From NCBI GenBank assembly GCA_964017185.1, contig OZ024871.1, forward strand, positions 8,362,214 through 8,426,213: 64,000 bases of DNA. Direction: 5' to 3'. The stretch is from Rugalucina vietnamica. Lineage: Eukaryota > Mollusca > Bivalvia > Lucinida > Lucinidae. Positions within the stretch are counted from its first letter, which is position 1, and each line of letters starts with the position of its first letter. The position numbers were made by a program, and so were the translations under genes. A model generated the notes under the pieces. It saw nothing but the letters and a program-made list of their open reading frames with translations. It was not told the origin of the DNA and did no database searches. This document shows positions 24,342-35,256 of this stretch, piece after piece.

Positions 24342-25212
24342 TAAGACGTCGTGGACTATTTCTTTTTTGCCTGTCTTGTTCAATTGGTCTCCGTTAGACT
24401 ATAGGTAGTTTTTACCAAGTAATTATTCATATCGCCCCTCGTCATTGTCTCAAATATGCCCTCACGAGTCGTCCCCCATCACACCGAAAATCGTAACCGC
24501 ACGCGCCAGCAACATTTACGTTCAAAAGTGAAAAATGTCTAATAGGGATTTTGTACTTGATGTCTCCAATTTATATAAGTGTTATGCAAAATATGTAACT
24601 CCATTCCTAGTCAGAGTCTGGGATCTTAATGAATATCGGTTTAAAGAATTTTTCTCCACGTGCACCGCCAAGCAAACTGACAGACTAAACACCGGTATTA
24701 AAAAAACAATAGTATTTAATCTGGTATAAGAATATTGTATCCAACATAATATCTGAATGCCACTGCGAGTGGCTTTTTCCTTCAGGAGAGGAGACAGAAT
24801 GGCACACGAATTAAGTTTAATTAACTTGACTGATAGCACATCGAATGGGGTCTGATACTTAGATTGTACATCTGTTCGACTATCTGAATCTTACATCTTA
24901 AATAAGCATTTATTTTTTGCAAAAGCACTGAGTATCAGATTAAAAGAAAAGCACTGATATTTACATATACAGTAGTCTATGCTGTCCCTGCATGATAGAT
25001 ATTGTATATAGAACTTAAGATTGATGTGATGTGCAATCATCTTCTCTACTCTATACACCAAAAATTATCAGGGTGGAAATTTACCGGCATTAACTTGTTC
25101 AATCGGAAGCATCGTAAAGATATAACAGAACCAGGATGAGGAGGAAACGGACTTACAAATAAGTCTAGAACGCCTATGTGATATCAAGACACAGAAATAT
25201 CAAATAACTCAT

Positions 25213-25634
25213 GATACATTTGTTTATCCTTGACGATTAATTGGCTAGTTAGAGATTCACTACGAGGACGGAACAACTAACTAAATGTTTTGAACCACAG
25301 CGGAAGATGGGGGTGAGGTTATGGCCCTGTAAAATCGGTTTAACCCCCTCCCAGTAATTTTATATCACTGATCGTTCCAAGGCGATACTTCTTTGCTGTT
25401 CTATTTGTTTATGTTTTGGAGTTAAATTTTTGTGCTGTTTGAACCTTATGTACGTTTTCATAGTTTTAGTTAAGTTCGGGTAATTTAGTGGCCGCCTATT
25501 GGGAAATATCTGCTCACTCGGCTTACGGTATGTTTTCTTAGTATCAGTACATAATTGGCAATTTAGTTTTTCCCACCTCGATGTTTGGAGTGGAAATTTC
25601 TTTCTGAGTCCGCATGTTCCTGGTCATTGCCTAC
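25213..25634 (+). mobile_element. Retroelement 3' tail (copy B counterpart)
   Basis: Same old insertion as 2401-2810, shared through the segmental duplication. It contains the AACTAACTAAATG, GATCGTTCCAAGGCGATACT and CCCACCTCG blocks. Its 3' terminus is degraded. Confidence 0.65.
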
Positions 25635-25690
25635 TCTGTATTAAGAAACATGAGTGAATCAGAACAAATGTGTCATCCTCAACTTTAGAT

Positions 25691-25918
25691 GAGCCGCGAC
25701 GCCAGAAACCCTGTCTTTGAGGATTCCGACAAGGCCCGACACAAACCGGCCTATGTACCTATAGAAGATGGCTAGAAGCTTTAAATATCGGATTTAGGAA
25801 GAAGTTGTACTATCTGAGTAGCGAAAACAAAGGCGCTGATCAGCTTCGCAGTTACTGCGAAGCTGATCTGCGCCTTTGTTTTCGCATAGCTAAATCCGGT
25901 TTTCTCGTGACGCGGTTC
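25691..25918. mobile_element. GAGCCGCG hairpin MITE with clean 4-bp target duplication
   Basis: Begins GAGCCGCGACGCC and ends GTGACGCGGTTC, with AGAT on both sides (25687-25690, 25919-25922). Copy A of the segmental duplication has the empty site, TTTAGATGATTTTGTGG, near 2865. The central hairpin 25821-25885 has the tip TTCGCAG/CTGCGAA. The element has no coding capacity. Confidence 0.85.
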
Positions 25919-26225
25919 AGATGCTTTTGTGACAACCATCACCGATTTCGTTTACGACATTGGCTGTGAGCAATTGCCACACATTTTTGTTTTTGTGAGC
26001 ATTATTTATAATTTCTCAGAATTACATAGCACTGTAGTGTTTCGAGGTTCTGGTCAACAAATAAAAGCTAATTTAAGAAAATGAAACTTCTGTATGTTTT
26101 CACAATATATTGTTATTGTTTTCTCCGTCGACCGAAATGGCATCATGCCATGATAGTGTGTCGCAACAGAGCAAGAAATTCATGGCGAATCTGGCACGGT
26201 TACACAGTGTCTGTCTTATCATTGC

Positions 26226-26363
26226 CGCTATTTCCCAATAGGCGACCACTTAGTTACCCGAACTTAACTTACACTATGAAAACGTACATACGGTTCAAAC
26301 AGCACAAAAATCGACTCCAAAACATGAAACAAATAGAATCACAACAGAAGTATCGCCTTGGAA
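26226..26363 (-). mobile_element. Retroelement tail fragment
   Basis: The minus strand carries the GATACTTCTGTTGTG and GGCCGCCTATTGGGAAATAGC-type blocks of the retroelement tail. It abuts a partial GAGCCGCG MITE (26365-26553). Both ends are truncated. Confidence 0.6.
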
Positions 26364-26364
26364 C

Positions 26365-26553
26365 CGATCTGTGTAGTCACAGAAACAGGCTAGAAATTTG
26401 AAATTGTGAATTTAAGTAGAAGAGATATTGTACTATCCGTGTAGCGAAAACAAAGACGCCGATCAGTTTCGCAGTTACTGCGAAGCGAATCTGATCTGCG
26501 CCTTTGTTTTCGCATAGGCAAAAATCCGGTTTTCTCACGATGCGGCTCATTGT
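26365..26553. mobile_element. GAGCCGCG MITE, partial
   Basis: It has the right-hand two thirds of the MITE: GTAGTCACAGAAACAGGC, a central hairpin at about 26442-26512 with a small insertion, and the terminus CACGATGCGGCTC. The left terminal repeat is missing. Confidence 0.65.
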
Positions 26554-26596
26554 GTCACGTAATGTACCCTCTAAATTGGTTTTGATTTTTGTAATT

Positions 26597-26815
26597 TATT
26601 TTTATGTCCCTTTCAAGATTATTTCAGCTCATATGAGACGGGCCAATCAGTAGGTGGGCGAAAACGGGAGAACCCCGGGAAAATCTACCTGGCAAGCAGA
26701 ACTTGGCTTGTCTCACATGTGGCCAGAGCGGGGCTCGAACCCACACCAGACACAGTGGTGAGATGATCGAGTGATTGAGAAACAGCGCTCTTAACCGCTC
26801 GGCCACGGGGGCCGC
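26597..26815 (-). mobile_element. tRNA-derived SINE, family 1
   Basis: The minus strand starts GCGGCCCCCGTGGCCGAGCG. The B box reads GGTTCGAGCCCC, and the body and ACATAAAAATA-type tail follow. This copy lies outside the giant element. A frame of about 75 codons crosses it but is only SINE sequence. Confidence 0.8.
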
Positions 26816-27011
26816 AAACATGGTTTTAATCAATATCCCAAGAAGCAATGATAATGCATAATAGCTTATTATTATTCGTTCAGATGCTGTGGTTCTGTTG
26901 ATTTTGTCCCGTGCAGTGTCTTCAGTTGATCAATCACATTGGCTATTGCATCTTTGTATTTCAGTCACGTTTTCCTGGCAGTGCAGGCTGAACTATCTGG
27001 ACAGGTACTCT

Positions 27012-27239
27012 ATCAAAAACATGTCCATGAAATATTTCCCCATTAAATCCTAACATTACATGGTAAAACTGGGATTTACAGGGGTATACCTAATTTTCTT
27101 ATTTTTACTCCAAAACATAGATTGTGGGTACTCTTTAGAACAGAACCGCCTCCATTTTTTTTTTTTTTTTTTTTTTTTTCTTTTTTTTTTTGCAGCTTCA
27201 AAAATATCTATATATTGCATGGGCATGCTTTCCTAATTG
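27012..27239 (+). mobile_element. ACATAGATTG hairpin element with poly(T) expansion
   Basis: The left end matches ATCAGGAAAACATGTCCATG and the right end TTGCATGGGCAAG-type sequence. Inside are the GGGGTATACCTA block and ACATAGATTGTGGGTACT. A T run at about 27155-27191 replaces the second half of the hairpin. Confidence 0.65.
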
Positions 27240-27428
27240 CATTGATGACTCATTCAGTTAGTTCCGTGCATTCAGTTCCAAACGGCAGAAAAACATTCGC
27301 AATTTCAAAAATATAATTCCGTCTTTCTTGATTTGATCCTGTATTAGATAGAAATCAGTGACACAGCGAGTAGTTAAGTCTTTCATTGCTGGGTACGGAT
27401 TATCTTAAACAAGATGAATCAATGAAAG

Positions 27429-27431
<3 letters not shown>

Positions 27432-27472
<41 letters not shown>
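27432..27472. repeat. Poly(T) tract
   Basis: A run of about 40 T residues that ends before TATAAACTTAAGAG. No adjacent element is clearly tied to it, so its origin (for example a retroposon tail on the minus strand) is unknown. Confidence 0.85.
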
Positions 27473-27476
<4 letters not shown>

Positions 27477-28904
27477 ACTTAAGAGTTATGGACATAGTTT
27501 AACTTGATGTTACCAGTAATTGTGTTATTTATTGTGATTGAAAACTGAAAGCTGAGCTGGCGAGGACAAACTGGTGAAACGTTGGAGTATTACATGTATC
27601 ATTGTTTCTGAAGCTGAATGATTGTTTATGTGTGATGGTGTATTCTTTGGCAAATGAAGCCATTTTAGCTGCCATGTGCAAGGGAAGCAGGCTATGTCTC
27701 AGTGATGGCCCTTTAGTTCTGGTTAAATTCTTACTCCGGCATACTCCATACTGAGCTGCTCTTTAATTGACGAAACAACACCACTGTACATAGTTGTCAC
27801 ATGATTCTGAAACAGTATCCATAGTCTTCCTTCTCCACATACAGTACAACAACGGATTTTTGTGTATCGATCAGTCAATCTCTTGTTTGTTACCATTGGA
27901 GATGTGCCCCCCCCCCTCATACATAGAAGTATAACACCGGCGCTGCTACTTAGTATTTAACCCATATTTGACGAATGGATTTTCCCATCATTATCATTTG
28001 GGTTAGTCCACTTTCATTTTTAGGTGCGCCAGGAATGAATTTTAAATTTTATTCATTTTTTTTTTTATGAAAACTCTCTAAGCAAACAGAATAGCCCCAT
28101 AAAAGGGACGCCAGGCTTAAATGAGTTAAGATAACCCGAGTTTTGATTATATTATTATAGAAGTTCCGTTGACTCGGTGGTTTATTGTTTCATTTCTTAT
28201 ATGGCGATATTTGGCTCTGCCCCTTTAAGCTGTTGCTGATACAAATTGATGGTCTGTCATGTACTTTTATTACGTTGGTTAAAGCTATATGCCATTGTCA
28301 CTTTATACAATAATTCATTGTGGTTCCGTACTCAGTAATTGCATTGGAATATCATGACATTTACCCATTTGTACGTAAATGAAAAGTTCCAATGCTGCTT
28401 AATGATATGCAATTGTAGCTTTCTTGTAAGCACGCTGCCTTCTTAACCCTCTTGACTGATGTCTTTTTGTGAGTCAGTAAAGCCCAACATACAAAACACT
28501 GTTTGCCATCTGCTCTTCAGTATGCCTTTAGAATGTTTATTAATAAAGAAAACAATACTGACTCTCTAAAATACAAAGATACAAGTGGACTCACCGATAC
28601 TGATGGGCAAATCCATTCATCACAAATAGGTAAATTGTACATTATGACTCTGAATTCCAACGACTAATTTGAAATTGTAATGCGATGAGACTGGATAACT
28701 ACCACTAAGTGCCAGTGACTTCCGTGTACGACAATATTGGAACTATTTATTTCCATTTGTTTCTTTTCATTACAAAGTGGTTTAAGCATTGGCTGTTTCC
28801 AACATTGGTTTCAGGACAATATGAAAACAGGCCCATATACAATAAACAGGGATTTTTAAGCTTAAAGTTTTGATTTCATTTGAAAATTTTCGATGTTTTT
28901 AATA
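27473..28904. other. Mostly unrecognised, with a unit S fragment
   Basis: Apart from 27957-28141, which resembles unit S (the CATTTTGACGAATCATT and GGACGCCATGCTTA-type blocks seen near 59355-59570), I recognise nothing here. Open frames are short. Confidence 0.4.
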
Positions 28905-29172
28905 ATTTTGCTCAAAACATTGATTGTGGGTACACGTTAGAACCGCAATGGCGAGGCGGTTCTAATGAGTACCAACAATGTATGTTTTGATCTACTCACA
29001 ATTTAAAAGTACCCAGCCTCTATGTTTTGTTGCGGTTCTATTAACGAGTACCCACAATCTATGCTATGGAGCAAAAATAAGAAAAATAGTATACTCCTGC
29101 ATACCCCAGATTTACTATGTAAAAGTGGGGTTTAAGGAGGTATACATTGCACGGAAATGTTATCCTGAAGGA
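28905..29172 (-). mobile_element. ACATAGATTG hairpin element
   Basis: Contains the palindromic block AACATTGATTGTGGGTACAC ... GAACCGC ... GCGGTTC at about 28916-28985. It ends with the CATTGCACGGAAATGTTATCC terminal region near 29172. The left end is degraded, and an extra copy of part of the hairpin is present at 29030-29060. Confidence 0.6.
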
Positions 29173-29230
29173 TGAGTGTGGTATATTGGCTACTGCTCCA
29201 GTTTCTAATCATTACTTACAGTTTGCCAGT

Positions 29231-30205
29231 TTAGCTCACCTGAGCCGAAGGCCCACAAAGTGAGCTTACAGTACATTAATGTTCAGTTTTCTGTGGTTCG
29301 TCCGTCACCATCTACCAGTTTCGAAGATCGCCTATGAGTCCGTTTGGTTAAATACAACGCAATTTGTTATGTAGCATCTTCGACAATGGACCATCATTGT
29401 TTGTATAAATTAGGACAAGGTCAAATTTGCAGTGGTTACACATTGGCTTTTAGCTTAAGTACAAGTAAAATTGCTATCATTAGAATTAATATTTTGTAGC
29501 CTTCGACCAGAAAGTTGCTTATTTAGTCGATGAAGTTATAAGAGTGACCTTGACATTAACCGAAGATTATATACATATTAATAAGAAACATGTTTCAAAA
29601 ACAGCTTTGCTATTTAATACACTTTTTTAGATTTTCTTTGGGAAGGCAGAACGAAAGAATATATAAATGCCCAAGGTCACTCGGCAAAGATGGCCGTTAT
29701 GTGTCCATATATTATGAAACTCTTAGAACTCTTCTTCTACGAAAATGGTATATTGCATGAATGCTAAGCATAGCTAATCACGACCTTGGGTTGACCTTGA
29801 CCTATTTTAAGGCTACTCAAACATGGTAACGTGGGCTTTTCAATTGGAAAATGTGTAAACAATTGATTTTCATAAACGTTTACAGCTTATGATCTGGAAA
29901 TTGCACAACATATTTTACTGCGGGATACAGATTGCCACGCGGAAAAATATAAGGCTATGGTAGCATAACGTCGTCTTCTCTGAAATCGAATCCGAACATC
30001 ATGCGGAGTAAACTTGAGGTAATACGCAATGTGCATGGTAAAATCTTTGACAATCTCATTCAGATACTTATGTCATATGTCTTTGAAAATTAGCATTTTT
30101 ACACACTGGAGACTCAATCATATTAAAACCATTATCTTGGGATGACCTTAACCTATTTTACAACATGTGGTGAGCGTTTTAGGACCCATTGTTCTCTGCT
30201 TTCAT
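29231..30205 (+). mobile_element. GCTCACCTGAGC tandem-core element
   Basis: Starts TTTAGCTCACCTGAGCCGAA and ends GGTGAGCGTTTTAGGACCC followed by TGTTCTCTG near 30205, so both family ends are present. The core is old and diverged. TGACCTTGACCTATTTT-type and GGTCAAATTTG-type blocks are still visible. Confidence 0.75.
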
Positions 30206-30834
30206 TTTTTTCAATTTGGCTTGAAGTTTTCTTTTTGTAATATTTCTTCCATCCCAACAGCTTCATATTGTCACATGAATACATTTATATACAAAGTTTA
30301 CATGTGGAACAGAGAATCCAACTTAAGCAGAAATCTTCGGGCTGAAATAGGCATTGCAAAGGATCTCAACATTATATTCTATTTAATTGAACCACATGCA
30401 TTGATGATTTCCAAACTTTACAATGGATCATCTAGGTTTCTGTTCTAGTTGTCCAACATCCCAAAAGGCTGCTTTTCACCTACACTGTGGCATCTTAGAA
30501 TCCTGATATTGTCTTGGGAATACTTAATTACCCATTATATCTGATTTAAAATGGTAATGGGCTTAAATGAGACAACATCATAGCTCTATAATTCAGGACT
30601 TGATATTGGAAAATGAATGAATGACCTGCATTTTGTTTTATCGTATAGAAGAGAGATTTTACAATGAAAACCATCGTGTATTTACGCGGTGTTTCAAGAT
30701 AGTTCTGCATGGACCAATAGATTTTGTAAATAATGACAATGGTGTTATGATAGTACCTACCATGTCAAGGTTTCGGGTAATGTAATGTTATAACTAATTA
30801 TCCTCAGGCTGGTGATTAAATGTAAGACGGTTCA
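30206..30834. other. No feature recognised
   Basis: AT-rich stretch between a tandem-core element and a retroelement 3' end. There is no recognisable coding or repeat signature. Confidence 0.4.
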
Positions 30835-33800
30835 AGTAGGCAATTATCAGGAAATGGTACAATCAGAAAGAAATACCCACTCCACAAACCGAGGGATGTG
30901 AATAACTAAAATTGCACTTATGTACTAATACTAAGAAAACATACCGTAAGCCGAGTGAGCAGCTATTTTCCAATAGGCGGCCACTCAGTTACCCGAACTT
31001 AACTAAAATCATGGAATCGTACAAAAGGCTCAAACAGTACAAAAATTCCAAAACACTAAACAATTAGAACCACAACAGACGTATCGCCTTGGAACGATCA
31101 GTAATATAAAATTACTGGGGGGCTTAAACCGGTTTTACAGGTGCCTAACCTCACCCTCATCTTCTGCAGTGGTTCACAACATTTAGTTAGTTGTTCGGTC
31201 CTCGTGGTGAGTCTCTAACTAGTCAATGAATCATCAAAGACAAACGAATAAATCATGTAACCACCCAGATGAATAAAAACGAAGACTCAACAGATTCAGT
31301 AAGCCGCCCGACGATGAAGAATAACTTACTGAAACCCAGAGCAAAAGAAAAAAAAACACCCTTTGATTCCCGGTGGGCCAAGCTACAGACAAAAAGCTCC
31401 GGCCCCAACAAATTGAAATTAAAACAGTGTACTGTGTCCCCCATCGTAAAATAATTGTAGTTACTTTGTGACATTAAGTTTCTTTCTATGGGGGTCACCA
31501 TGACCGTCTTAGATACATGGTTGGGAGCAGGGAAAGAGTTGATTAGATTTAGGTGACCTTGACCTATTTTTCAAGGTCACCAGCCAATGAAAACTGTCAA
31601 AATTAGCTTATCCGACTGCATAAATGAATGGATTTTGACCAAACTTGCACAGAAAGATTGTTGGAAGAAGACTAAGAGTTGTATATGTTCACTTGGTTTT
31701 AGTTGGTCTGACAGCACAAATGTTTATTTAAACAGTTTTCATGGGCTGGCGACCTTGAAAATTAGGTCAAGGTCACCAAAATCTAAAAAACTTGAGTCTC
31801 CTCCCACCAATTTTTCTTTGTAAGTTTGGTAAAAAAATCCATCCATTTGCTCAGAAGATATTTAGTCCGAAATGCTTAATTTTCAAGGTCAACAAAATTT
31901 AATCAACTCAATCTTGAAAAATAAGGTCAAGGTCACCAACTTTATGAACTAAGTCCAAACAATGTATCTGTGCAAGTTTGGTAAAAATCCATCCATTTGA
32001 TCAGAATATATGGTGTTGGCTAACAGTTTTCATGGACTGGTGACCTTGAAAATTAGGACAAGGTCACCAAAATCTGATCAACTCTGAGTCTCCTCGCAGC
32101 AATGTGTCTGTGCAAGTTTGGTCAAAATCCATCCATGGTGCTTGAAATGCTAAGTTTAACAGTCTTCATGGGCTTGTGACCTTGAAAATAAGTTGAAGGT
32201 CACAAAAATCTATTAAACATTATGTCTCCTCTCAACAATGTTTCTGTGCAAGTTTAGTTAAAATTCGTCCATTGGTTCAGAAGATATCGTGCCGGAAAGG
32301 CTAATTTCAACAGTGTTCATGGGCTGGTGACCTTGAAAATTAGGTCAAGTTGACCAAAATTTAATCAACTCTAAGTCTCTTTCAAACAATTTTTCTGAGC
32401 AAGTTTGGTTAAAATCCATTAATTTATACAGAAGATATCGAGTCGGAAAAGCTTATTTTGACGATTTCCATGTGCTTGTGATCTTGAATAACAGGTCAAG
32501 GTCACCAAAATCTAATAAACTCTATGTCTCCTCCCAACAATGTTTCTGTGCAAGTTAAGTATAAATCCATCCATTCGTTCAGAAGGTATCCTGCCGGAAA
32601 GGCTAATTTCAACAGTGTTTATGGGCAGGTGACCTTGAAACTTAGGTCAAGTTGACCAAAATTTTATCAACTGTAAGGCTTCTTCCAACAATCTTTCTAT
32701 GCAAATTAAGATCCATTCAAAATTAAAATCCATTCATTTATGCAGAATATTTTGTGTCGGAAAATCTAATTTTGAAAGTTGTCATGGGCTGGTGACCTTG
32801 AAATAGGTCAAGGTCACCAAAATCTAATCAACTCTTTCCCCCCTCCAAACCATATATATCTATGCAAGTTTGGTGAAATTCCACCCAATTGTTCAAAAGA
32901 TATCATGTCGGAAAGAAGCTTCGCGGAGCCGACGCCAACACGGACGCGGACGCAGACGCCGACACCGACAGGATCAGCACCATAAACAATATGTCCCCCT
33001 CCTTCGGTTGGGGGGACATAATGAATAGCTTTATGTCTGACGCCCGACCCACAGGCGTGCAATTAAAGAAAGCAGCATAGTTATCAACCATGATTGGGTT
33101 AAAAACTAAGCATGCAGACCGTCGCATGACATTCAAGTTATAACCTATACGTCTTTTCTGACCGAAAAGAAAAATGACTCATTCCTATAAGTTTCTTAAA
33201 GTAAACCAAGTCACCATAAAATTCTGGTTCCAAAAGGCCCTCACGTAAAAGCGTCTATAGCCCAACATTATATTTGTAAATCCACTCATAATGTCTGCGA
33301 TAAAACTTAGAACATGTTTTTTTCGAAGTTTATGATACTGATAGCCCATTTGCAATAGAGAGATGTAAACCCAAAAAGGGGACTTCGGTATCTGTGATGT
33401 TGACTTTATTCATTTGTAGTTCAGGTGGACAAATTTGATTGACCATGCGTTCAAAATAAGGATTGTCAATGTCCAAAAGGTCATCGAGGTACCTAGAAGT
33501 CGAATTAAAAGCCTCTATAACATCAGCTTGATTGTCATAGTTAAGAGACTCCATGAAATCTCTTTCATAGCAGTATAAAAATAAATCAGCTGCGAGAGGG
33601 GCGCAATTTGTATCCATCGCAATTCCAACAATTTGTCTATATAACTTTGTTCCGAATCTAATATGAATATTATCCAGGAGATAAAATCGCATACATTTTA
33701 TAAAAAAAAAAAATAAATCAACAAACAGATGAATAAGATGAAATAAATCCATTAAAATCGCAAAGCTTTCAAACCCACGCCTCATTTTTTTAATATCAGA

Positions 33801-33840
33801 AAACAATTGTAAACAGCATCTAAATTGAAGTAAATCCTAG
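30835..33840 (-). pseudogene. Degenerate reverse-transcriptase retroelement, split by an array element
   Basis: Read on the minus strand, 33806 to about 33330 encodes part of a reverse transcriptase. GIAMDTNCAPLAADLF precedes SRYLDDLLDI, whose Y-L-D-D is the catalytic YxDD box. The frame then breaks, with a deletion after the LHLSIANG segment. It continues in another frame as YQYHKLRK, CSKFYRRHYEW and PEFYGDLVY down to about 33020, with an in-frame stop. An array element (31420-33019) interrupts it. The 3' UTR then resumes at 31419 and runs to 30835. The protein pattern resembles Penelope-like retroelements common in molluscs and cnidarians. That superfamily call is inference. The copy is inactive. 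Confidence 0.75.
31420..33019 (+). mobile_element. Tandem-array element, ~150-bp monomers, terminal hairpin
   Basis: The core (about 31550-32925) is roughly nine diverged monomers of 133-162 bp. Each has GGGCTGGTGACCTTGAAAAT, AGGTCAAGGTCACC, TGTGCAAGTTTGGT and CAGAAGATAT-type blocks. A GACGCC-rich stretch follows (32930-32970). The right end is a hairpin, ATGTCCCCC (32991-32999) with GGGGGGACAT. It lies inside the minus-strand retroelement, with AAT on both flanks. No coding frame. Confidence 0.7.
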
Positions 33841-35256
33841 ACTGTAACTAGCATGCCGTGCTTAGAATGTCGTTTATTGGTTCTTTGAATTATATATTAT
33901 GACCAGAGGGATTGGGAGTTTGATTCCCGGATTAAAATTTAAGCAGCAGTTTATTACTTCCGTGTTTTTTGCATCAGCTTGTCACGATTTTCCCTTTATG
34001 TCTTCAATAATGAAGACACAGTGACATTAAAATAACTTTAAGTGATATAGTTTTAGTTAAACCTATGAGGTACCTGTATGATGGAAAGAAGCTGAACGAG
34101 GCATAGAACCACCCCATTGAGGCTCGACACGTTTTTATTTGCTTTAACATACACAATTAAGCAGGGCGACAAATTGAGTCAGGTGTTGAACAGTCATTGC
34201 AAAAGTCAATATATTAATACAAGAATGAGCGCCTTTAAACGGGTCAATTATATAAATTTATTGACAGGGTTTAACAGGTTTGCAGGCTCAACGTTACCAT
34301 CAGTTTCTACGCCAGTCATATACGATTCAGCTCGACAATCTGTCATAGATGTAAGAGTGAGTTTGTATTTTAATTTTTTTCATGCTGCTTCGTTGGCAGA
34401 AGATTTGCTATACAACAATATAATTGATATAACAACATTTACTTTGGCAATGACAATAATTTACGTCTTAACAGGTATTTATTGACAAAGTCCCAGTTAC
34501 AGATCGCTTTGAAAAAAAAAATTCTTCAAAAGTCCTATAATTAACAAAACTATCGACCAATTCGCGTTTTGGGCCTGAGAGGTACATGTACATGCCTATA
34601 GTATATCAAACACAAGACCTCACAACAAATACAAGAACACGCTCTTTCTGAAAAAGGAGGAAATCCAACATTTTCAAGTTTGCATTTTAAACAGTTGCAT
34701 GTATTATTTTGTAAGTTCCGACAGGTATATGTATTCCACATGATTCAAATACTGAAGAGATTGAATGAATTTGTACTGACTACCATTCATTACAAGAAGT
34801 TAAAGAAAAAAAAGTAAAAACGAATAAAACCGGAAACTGATGGTAAGTAGGTAAGAGTTTATTGTTCCAGATGTTGAACAGAAAAGAAATGTTATACAAC
34901 ACGAGCTTAGCAGAGACAACCAGAGGGCAAAATACCAAGAGCAATAACAATGAGAAAACCGACATTTTGGGTTTCCGACCAGGTGCGACACAAACCGGTA
35001 TGTACACTCACAGAAGTAGGCTAGAAACTTTTTTTTTCGGATTTAAAAAGAAGAGGAAGTTTACTTTCTGTATATCGAAAATAAAGGGGAACTGCATAGC
35101 TGATCTGCGCCTTTGGTTTCGCATATGCAGTGTTGGTTTTATGATGTAACTGGATCATATTATTAAAAGCCCCGGATAGCGGTAATACTGCTTTCTGGAA
35201 ACGTAAAAATAACCAATTACAAGGTTTAAACTACATCACTGTAGCTGTGTTATATA
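33826..35256 (+). repeat. Unit S, copy 1
   Basis: First of several diverged copies of a 3-kb segment. Landmarks are CTAGACTGTAACTAGCATGC, GAGGGATTGGGAGTTTGATT, TTTACTTTGGCAATGACAAT and CCCCGGATAGCGGTAATAC. This copy lacks the MITE that copies 3 and 4 carry after AGTTACAGA (here 34494-34510), giving an empty site. A degraded GAGCCGCG MITE lies at about 34950-35148. Confidence 0.65.

Larger units (their letters stand above)
8679..24540. mobile_element. Giant inverted-dimer TIR element (15,862 bp)
   Basis: The outer ends are AGACATTTTTCACTTTTGAA and its reverse complement, embedded in inverted repeats that run the whole length. Both sides carry AAT (8676-8678 and 24541-24543), read as a 3-bp target duplication. 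The segmental-duplication copy A at about 1735-1750 is the matching empty site. Internally it is a head-to-head pair of similar units that meet at 17201-17270. The unit 8679-17270 alone has diverged inverted ends of roughly 1.2 kb, suggesting one complete element plus an inverted partner lacking about 70 bp of its inner end. It holds SINEs, MITEs and tandem-core elements but no frame longer than about 125 codons and no recognisable transposase. A 3-bp duplication is seen in several DNA-transposon superfamilies, so I do not assign one. Confidence 0.75.
17271..24540 (-). repeat. Right arm of giant inverted repeat
   Basis: Reverse complement of the left arm with scattered substitutions. It lacks the TTAA foldback element and the retroelement tail of the left arm. 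It has its own changes, including a headless SINE fragment at 22739-22850 and a poly(T) run at about 22350-22381 where the left arm has a short A-rich tract. Confidence 0.8.
24541..26226 (+). repeat. Segmental duplication copy B, right part
   Basis: Resumes copy A from about 1744 and continues to about 3164, including a retroelement tail (25213-25634). Its extra length comes mainly from a GAGCCGCG MITE at 25691-25918. It ends at the TGTCTGTCTTATCATTG block, after which a minus-strand retroelement tail fragment follows (26226-26363). Confidence 0.8.

Noticed and set aside
8679..24540. Giant palindrome as a pure assembly or sequencing fold-back artefact
   Set aside because: Arms carry scattered substitutions, one-sided insertions with precise empty sites, and different poly(T)/(A) lengths. 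A fold-back artefact would give near-identical arms.
26624..26848. Frames over SINEs, hairpin elements and tandem-core elements as genes
   Set aside because: They lie wholly in repeats, recur in other copies with different breaks, and have no recognisable domain.
33330..33806. 158-codon frame as a host protein gene
   Set aside because: It has the YLDD catalytic box and flanks of a reverse transcriptase and continues into retroelement coding and tail sequence. It is a transposon remnant.
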